From Pseudomonadota bacterium (GTDB taxonomy: Bacteria > Pseudomonadota > Gammaproteobacteria > Xanthomonadales > Rhodanobacteraceae), in contig JAJZGE010000120.1 of NCBI GenBank assembly GCA_021798675.1, forward strand, positions 1 through 6,276: a stretch of 6,276 nt of DNA, written 5' to 3'. The notes beneath the pieces are model-generated. The model was not told the DNA's origin and did not search any database. It was given only the letters and a program-made list of their open reading frames with translations. This document shows, piece by piece, positions 1 to 6,276 of this stretch (position 1 is the first letter of the stretch; every line of letters begins with the position of its first letter). The position numbers and the translations under genes were made by a program.

Positions 1-760
<760 letters not shown>

Positions 761-786
761 GCTCCGCGCCCCGCATGCACCACCGC

Positions 787-808
787 AACGGCCCCGCGAG
801 GGGCCGTT
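787..808 (+). terminator. Intrinsic terminator hairpin downstream of rpoH, possibly bidirectional
   Basis: AACGGCCCC (787-795) pairs perfectly with GGGGCCGTT (800-808) around a GCGA tetraloop, giving a 9-bp GC-rich stem 26 nt after the rpoH stop. On the plus strand it is followed by TTTGCATGTTT, a weak, interrupted T tract. The same stem is read on the minus strand 51 nt after the protease gene stop, but there only TT follows, so termination of that gene would be weaker or helped by Rho. The convergent gene arrangement supports a shared terminator. Confidence 0.75.
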
Positions 809-817
809 TGCATGTTT

Positions 818-833
818 GGCTACCCGGCTACCC
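818..833. repeat. Tandem 8-bp direct repeat in the convergent intergenic gap
   Basis: GGCTACCC occurs twice head to tail (818-825 and 826-833). The second copy runs into CCGGG, so CCCGG (823-827) and CCGGG (832-836) can form a 5-bp stem around CTAC. It lies between the rpoH terminator and the stop codon of the opposing protease gene. No function is evident. It may be replication slippage in a non-coding gap, or a minor secondary hairpin aiding 3' end formation of the minus-strand transcript. Confidence 0.5.
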
Positions 834-859
834 GGGCGAGCGAGCGCGGTCGCCGCGGA

Positions 860-2245
860 TCACTGGCGGCTGACGGCCGCGGGGCGCTCCAGCGCCATGC
901 CCTTGAGCACGTTCAGCGCCTGCGCCAGCGCGTAGTCGCGGGTCGCCAGCTGGCCGTCGGCGGCGGCGCCGTCGTTGCTGCTGGCGGTGCCGGCCTTGGC
1001 GTTTTCGTTGGCCAGATGGTGCGGCAGATCCGCTTCGGAGTTGATCAGCGCGGGCGTGCTGTCGCCTTTTTGCACCGTCAGGTCAGCCAGCGCGATGTCC
1101 GGCTGGATGCCTTCGGCCTGGATCGAGGTGCCGTTGGGGGTGTAGTAGCGCGCGGTGGTGATCTTCACCGCGTGGTCGGCATCCAGTGGCAGCACGGTCT
1201 GCACCACGCCCTTGCCGAACGTGCGCTGGCCCATGGTCAACGCACGGTGGTTGTCCTTCAGCGCGCCGGAGACGATCTCGGCGGCCGAGGCGGTGCCGTT
1301 GTTGGTCAGCACGATCATCGGCGCGCCGTTGAGCTGGTCGCCCGGATGCGCGCTGAAGCTCAGGTTGGCGTCCTGCAGACGGCCGCGCGTGGTGACGATG
1401 ATGCCGGAGTTGAGGAAGTCATCGCTCACCGACACCGCTGCCGTGAGCAGGCCGCCGGGGTTGTTGCGCAGATCCAGCACGGCGCCCTTCTGCGGTCCGT
1501 CCCTGGCGATCAGCGCGCCGAGCTTTTTCTGCAGATCGCCGGCAGTGTCGTCCTGGAACTGGCTGATGCGGATATAGGCGTAACCCGGCTCCAGCTCGCG
1601 CACCCGCACGCTGCTGACGGTGATGTTCTGCCGCACCAGGTGCAGGTTGATCAGCTTGCTGCTTTTCGCGTGCACGATGGTCAGCTCGATCTTGCTGCCC
1701 GGCTTGCCGCGCAGCTGCTGGTACATGCTGTCGACATTCTGCGGATCGACCAGCGTGCCGTTGATCTTGACGATGCTGTCGCCCGGCTTGATCCCGGCGC
1801 GCGACGCCGGGGTGTCATCGATCGGCGAGACGATACGCAGGCCGCCGTCCACCTGCAGCACCTCGATGCCGAGGCCACTGTACTGGCCGGTGGTGTCCTC
1901 GTTGAGCTGCGCCAGGCCCTTCTTGTCGAGGTATTCGCTGTGCGGGTCGAGTTCGCTCAGCATGCCGGTGATCGCCGCTTTCATCAGCGTCTTGTTGTTG
2001 ACCTTCTCCACGTAGGCCTGGCGCACCACTTCGTAGACGCGGCTGAAGTTGCGGATATCGTCCAGGTCCACCGGGTCCGCGCCGCTGCTGGCATGCGCCG
2101 GCGCACTGCTGCCGCCGGTCGCCGGCAGATCGACCGGCGGCGCGGCCACGCGCGCCGGCGCGGACTGCGCGTGCGCGAACGGCATCGTCAGCAGCAGCGG
2201 GGCGGCCAACAGCAGCAGGGTCGGGCCACGGAAGGGAGAACGCAT
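860..2245 (-). CDS. ctpA: Periplasmic S41 C-terminal processing protease (CtpA type) with PDZ domain
   Basis: This is a 461-residue serine protease of family S41A, which degrades or trims envelope proteins by recognising their C-termini. In order: a signal peptide with Arg-containing n-region and Leu-rich core (about 1-26, probable cleavage after AHA26); an Ala/Pro-rich linker (27-57); an N-terminal helical region containing ELDPHSEYL (98-106); a PDZ domain (about 122-205, starting at YSGLGIEV and including GIKPGDSIVKING); and the protease core with LDLRNNPGGLL (257-267), the nucleophile Ser320 in NNGTASAAEIVSGAL, Lys345 in FGKG and Gln349. The 25-residue Ser-Lys spacing matches the family, so it should be active. 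A polar linker (about 396-432) precedes the last helix. ATG 2245 is chosen because GGAG lies 8 nt upstream and the signal peptide then starts correctly; a TTG six codons earlier is less likely. Length is close to Pseudomonas CtpA and well short of E. coli Prc. It follows envC, pointing to control of peptidoglycan hydrolases. Confidence 0.95.
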   Translation of the reverse strand: MRSPFRGPTLLLLAAPLLLTMPFAHAQSAPARVAAPPVDLPATGGSSAPAHASSGADPVDLDDIRNFSRVYEVVRQAYVEKVNNKTLMKAAITGMLSELDPHSEYLDKKGLAQLNEDTTGQYSGLGIEVLQVDGGLRIVSPIDDTPASRAGIKPGDSIVKINGTLVDPQNVDSMYQQLRGKPGSKIELTIVHAKSSKLINLHLVRQNITVSSVRVRELEPGYAYIRISQFQDDTAGDLQKKLGALIARDGPQKGAVLDLRNNPGGLLTAAVSVSDDFLNSGIIVTTRGRLQDANLSFSAHPGDQLNGAPMIVLTNNGTASAAEIVSGALKDNHRALTMGQRTFGKGVVQTVLPLDADHAVKITTARYYTPNGTSIQAEGIQPDIALADLTVQKGDSTPALINSEADLPHHLANENAKAGTASSNDGAAADGQLATRDYALAQALNVLKGMALERPAAVSRQ

Positions 2246-2387
2246 GGGGATCACTCCGTGCAACGGTCAGGCGCTGCGCAGCAACGCAAGGCAAAGGGAA
2301 GGGGCAGGCACTGGGACAACCGGACGATGAGCTAATTCAATGGCAGGACCCGACAGGCTGCTAGCCTGCGATGCCCGCGCGGTGGCG
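2246..2387 (-). other. 142-nt spacer between envC and the ctpA-type gene
   Basis: Apart from the ribosome binding site, only weak structures are visible: a 6-bp inverted repeat CAGGCT/AGCCTG (2354-2359 and 2363-2368, 3-nt loop) just after the envC stop, without a T tract, and a 10-bp palindrome GCTGCGCAGC (2273-2282). I see no convincing -35/-10 pair for the minus strand. The gap is long for a tightly coupled operon, so read-through from envC is likely but a separate weak promoter cannot be excluded. Confidence 0.4.
2254..2257 (-). promoter_or_regulatory. Ribosome binding site of the ctpA-type gene
   Basis: Read on the minus strand, GGAG is followed by 8 nt and then ATG (2245-2243). It decides the start: the frame is also open to a TTG at 2263 and a GTG at 2254, but the GTG overlaps the GGAG itself and the TTG has no comparable motif in front of it. 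Confidence 0.7.
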
Positions 2388-3608
2388 TCAACGGCGCTGG
2401 CTCAGCCAGCTGCGCGGATCGACCGGCTGGCCATTCTTGCGCAGCTCGAAATACACACCGGTATTGATCCCGGTGGGTGGGCTGGCGGTGCCGATCGCGG
2501 TGCCGGCCTCGACCTGGTCGCCGACGCCGTGCAGCAGGGTTTCGTTGTTGCCGTACATGCTCATCCAGCCGTTGCCGTGGTTGAGGATCAGCAGCATGCC
2601 GTAGCCGCGAAGATAGCCGGCGTAGATCACCCGGCCGCGTGCCACCGCGTGCACCGCGCTGCCGCCGCTGGCCTTGATCAGCACGCCGTTGCCGTAGCTG
2701 TGGACTACGCCGCTGGCCGGCCACGGCAGATTGCCTCGGATATTGGCGGCGGCGCTGCCGACCTCGATCGGCGGCTGCGGCCGGCCGGGATGCCTCTTTG
2801 CCGCCGAAGCGCGTGCCTGCGCCTCGCGCGCCGCCGCGTCGATCGCCTGCTGCAGACGATCGACCAGCTGGTTGAGCGACTGCGCGTTCTGTTTCAGCGC
2901 GGCCAGCCGTTGCGCCTGATCCTGGTATTGCGCATCGGTGGCGGCGGCCAGCTTCTGCTGCGCGGCGCGCTGCTGCGCCAGCACGTGCGCCTGCGCCTCG
3001 CGCTGGGCGCGGGTGGCCTGCAGCGCCTGCTGCTCGGCGGTGATCGAGCTTTCCAGCTGCTGCAGTCGGGCCAGGTCGCCCATCAGCTGCTGCACGCGGC
3101 GCAGGCGATCCTGCTGGAAGTATTTCGAGTAGACCAGCGCGCGCGCGATGCGCGCCACGTCCTCATCGCCCAGCAGCAGGCGCAGGTCCGAGCCGTGGCC
3201 CAGCGCGTAGGTGGCGCGCAGCAGGTCGGCGATCGCCGCCTGCTGACGGTCGAGGTTCTGTTTCAGACTGCTGCGTTGCTGCTGCAGCTGGTCGAGCTGC
3301 TGCTGCTTGGCCGCCAGATCGAGCTCGGTCTGATGCAGCGCCTGCGCCGCCGCGGCCAGCGCGATGGCCTGACGGGCCAGCGCGGCATTGACGCTGTCGC
3401 GCCGCGCGGCGGTGTCGGCCTGCTGTCTGGCCAGCGCCGCCATCTTGCTGCGCACCTCGGCCAGCTTCTGCCGGGCCGCCGCCTGTTCGCTGGCGCTTTT
3501 GCCGTCCTGAGCGGCGTGCAGCGGCGGTGCAAGGCAGGCACAGCCCGCGAGGAGGGCCGCCAGCAGGTAGCGGGGCGGGCGGCGGGCGAGGCTGGCGGAA
3601 TCGGGCAT
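2388..3608 (-). CDS. envC: EnvC-type murein hydrolase activator with degenerate LytM (M23) domain
   Basis: This 406-residue exported protein resembles E. coli EnvC (about 419 aa), which is recruited by FtsEX and activates amidases AmiA/AmiB to split septal peptidoglycan. In order: a signal sequence (1-32) with basic n-region RRPPR and hydrophobic YLLAALLAGCACLAPPL; a Gln/Ala-rich coiled coil (about 38-132) and a second one (about 164-270) flanking a short segment LRLLLGDEDVARIARALVYS (142-161); a basic/proline linker (271-280); and a C-terminal LytM domain (about 290-405) opening NLPWPASGVV. The positions that bind zinc in active M23 enzymes appear replaced: Gly306, Leu310, Asn354 in MYGNN, Gly384 and Tyr386 in GVYFELR. 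It is thus predicted to be a regulator, not a peptidase. LAGC23 is a perfect lipobox, so a lipoprotein form is possible; otherwise cleavage would fall near PLHA32. ATG 3608 was chosen because the signal peptide follows directly; the Shine-Dalgarno GGTGA, 10 nt upstream, is weak. The next gene on the strand is the Ctp protease. Confidence 0.93.
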   Translation of the reverse strand: MPDSASLARRPPRYLLAALLAGCACLAPPLHAAQDGKSASEQAAARQKLAEVRSKMAALARQQADTAARRDSVNAALARQAIALAAAAQALHQTELDLAAKQQQLDQLQQQRSSLKQNLDRQQAAIADLLRATYALGHGSDLRLLLGDEDVARIARALVYSKYFQQDRLRRVQQLMGDLARLQQLESSITAEQQALQATRAQREAQAHVLAQQRAAQQKLAAATDAQYQDQAQRLAALKQNAQSLNQLVDRLQQAIDAAAREAQARASAAKRHPGRPQPPIEVGSAAANIRGNLPWPASGVVHSYGNGVLIKASGGSAVHAVARGRVIYAGYLRGYGMLLILNHGNGWMSMYGNNETLLHGVGDQVEAGTAIGTASPPTGINTGVYFELRKNGQPVDPRSWLSQRR

Positions 3609-3712
3609 CGGCCGATTATCACCGAGCCGGGCAGAGGTAGCGAGCCGCCGCTGCCGGTCAGCGCGCCGGGCACGGCGCGGCGCACGTATCGCCATATAGC
3701 CGTCCAAATGTT

Positions 3713-3741
3713 TTGACGCGCCGCACCAAGTGTGCTTTAGT
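3713..3741 (+). promoter_or_regulatory. Predicted sigma-70 type promoter of gltB
   Basis: TTGACG (3713-3718, 5 of 6 to the -35 consensus) and TTTAGT (3736-3741, 4 of 6 to the -10 consensus) are separated by exactly 17 nt, in a locally AT-richer stretch of an otherwise GC-rich gap. A transcript would begin near 3748 and carry a leader of about 77 nt before gltB. The spacer contains the dyad GCAC-N5-GTGC (3723-3735), a possible operator position. Confidence 0.6.
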
Positions 3742-3814
3742 CGACGCTCACCCTTCGTGCAGCGACGGCGCCCATGGCACCGACGATCCGGCACGCTCGG
3801 CCTTTTCATCCGCC

Positions 3815-3820
3815 GGGAGG
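3815..3820 (+). promoter_or_regulatory. Ribosome binding site of gltB
   Basis: GGGAGG ends 4 nt before ATG 3825. It is a strong anti-SD match at slightly short spacing, and it fixes the gltB start together with the position of the catalytic cysteine 18 codons downstream. Confidence 0.75.
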
Positions 3821-3824
3821 CACC

Positions 3825-6276
<2,452 letters not shown>

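Larger units (their letters stand above)
3609..3824. promoter_or_regulatory. Divergent promoter region between envC and gltB
   Basis: This 216-nt gap separates the two divergent start codons and must hold the promoters of both transcription units. For gltB a good sigma-70 type promoter is visible and annotated separately. For envC only partial matches are seen on the minus strand: GATAAT (3620-3615), six nt from the ATG, and TATATG (3698-3693), neither with a convincing -35 box at 16-18 nt. The part nearest envC (about 3650-3690) is very GC-rich. Confidence 0.6.

Noticed and set aside
2261..2263. TTG start six codons upstream for the ctpA-type gene
   Set aside because: The GGAG motif is positioned for ATG 2245, and no comparable motif precedes the TTG.
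812..2335. 507-aa plus-strand open frame opposite the protease gene
   Set aside because: It is an antisense shadow: no recognisable domain, Arg/Gln/Val-rich composition, and the opposite strand encodes a full S41 protease with all motifs intact.
2354..2368. Terminator between envC and the protease gene
   Set aside because: The stem is only 6 bp with a 3-nt loop and there is no T tract on the minus strand.
3693..3695. Upstream in-frame ATG (start at 3695) for envC, adding 29 residues
   Set aside because: The added segment is highly arginine-rich and would bury the export signal far from the N-terminus; the ribosome binding site is no better than that of ATG 3608.
2340..3716. 458-aa plus-strand open frame opposite envC
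   Set aside because: Leu/Arg/Gln-rich shadow of the EnvC coiled coil, without domain or plausible function; the minus-strand EnvC explains the region.
3723..3735. NtrC binding site in the gltB promoter
   Set aside because: The half-sites are similar but the centre-to-centre spacing is 2 bp too short; kept only as an unidentified dyad.
3774..3791. Possible sigma-54 promoter before gltB starting at TGGCAC
   Set aside because: The -24-like TGGCAC is not followed by GC at the required -12 spacing.

Overview
The window reads as ordinary core chromosome of a high-GC gammaproteobacterium. The RpoH reading and the pairing of envC with a C-terminal processing protease gene fit that class, and the GC-rich codon use suggests the Xanthomonadales (Lysobacterales) side, perhaps a Rhodanobacter- or Dyella-like genus. 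That genus-level guess is inference only. No mobile element, tRNA, rRNA, CRISPR array or phage gene was seen.

Layout: (1) nt 1-760, plus strand: the heat-shock sigma factor gene rpoH, cut at its 5' end by the window edge. (2) nt 761-859: a short convergent intergenic gap with a GC-rich hairpin that can serve as terminator for rpoH and possibly for the opposing gene. (3) nt 860-2245, minus strand: a periplasmic S41 C-terminal processing protease (ctpA type) with signal peptide, PDZ domain and an intact Ser/Lys dyad. (4) nt 2388-3608, minus strand: an EnvC-type murein hydrolase activator with export signal, long coiled coil and a LytM domain whose zinc ligands are lost. It lies upstream of the protease gene with a 142-nt gap, and the two are probably co-transcribed. 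(5) nt 3609-3824: a divergent promoter region. (6) nt 3825 to the right edge, plus strand: the first 817 codons of gltB, the large subunit of glutamate synthase.

How the genes relate: EnvC and the Ctp protease both act in the cell envelope on peptidoglycan remodelling. EnvC switches on septal amidases, and Ctp proteases of this size are known in relatives to degrade peptidoglycan hydrolases. rpoH usually follows ftsE-ftsX in gammaproteobacteria, and FtsEX is the partner of EnvC, so a cell-division neighbourhood may continue left of the window. gltB is a separate nitrogen-assimilation transcription unit.

I did not find a convincing previously undescribed system here. The points most worth a second look are a lipobox-like sequence in the EnvC signal peptide, the complete loss of LytM metal ligands, the spatial link of envC-ctpA to a probable ftsEX-rpoH locus, and the arrangement of the gltB/envC divergent promoter region.
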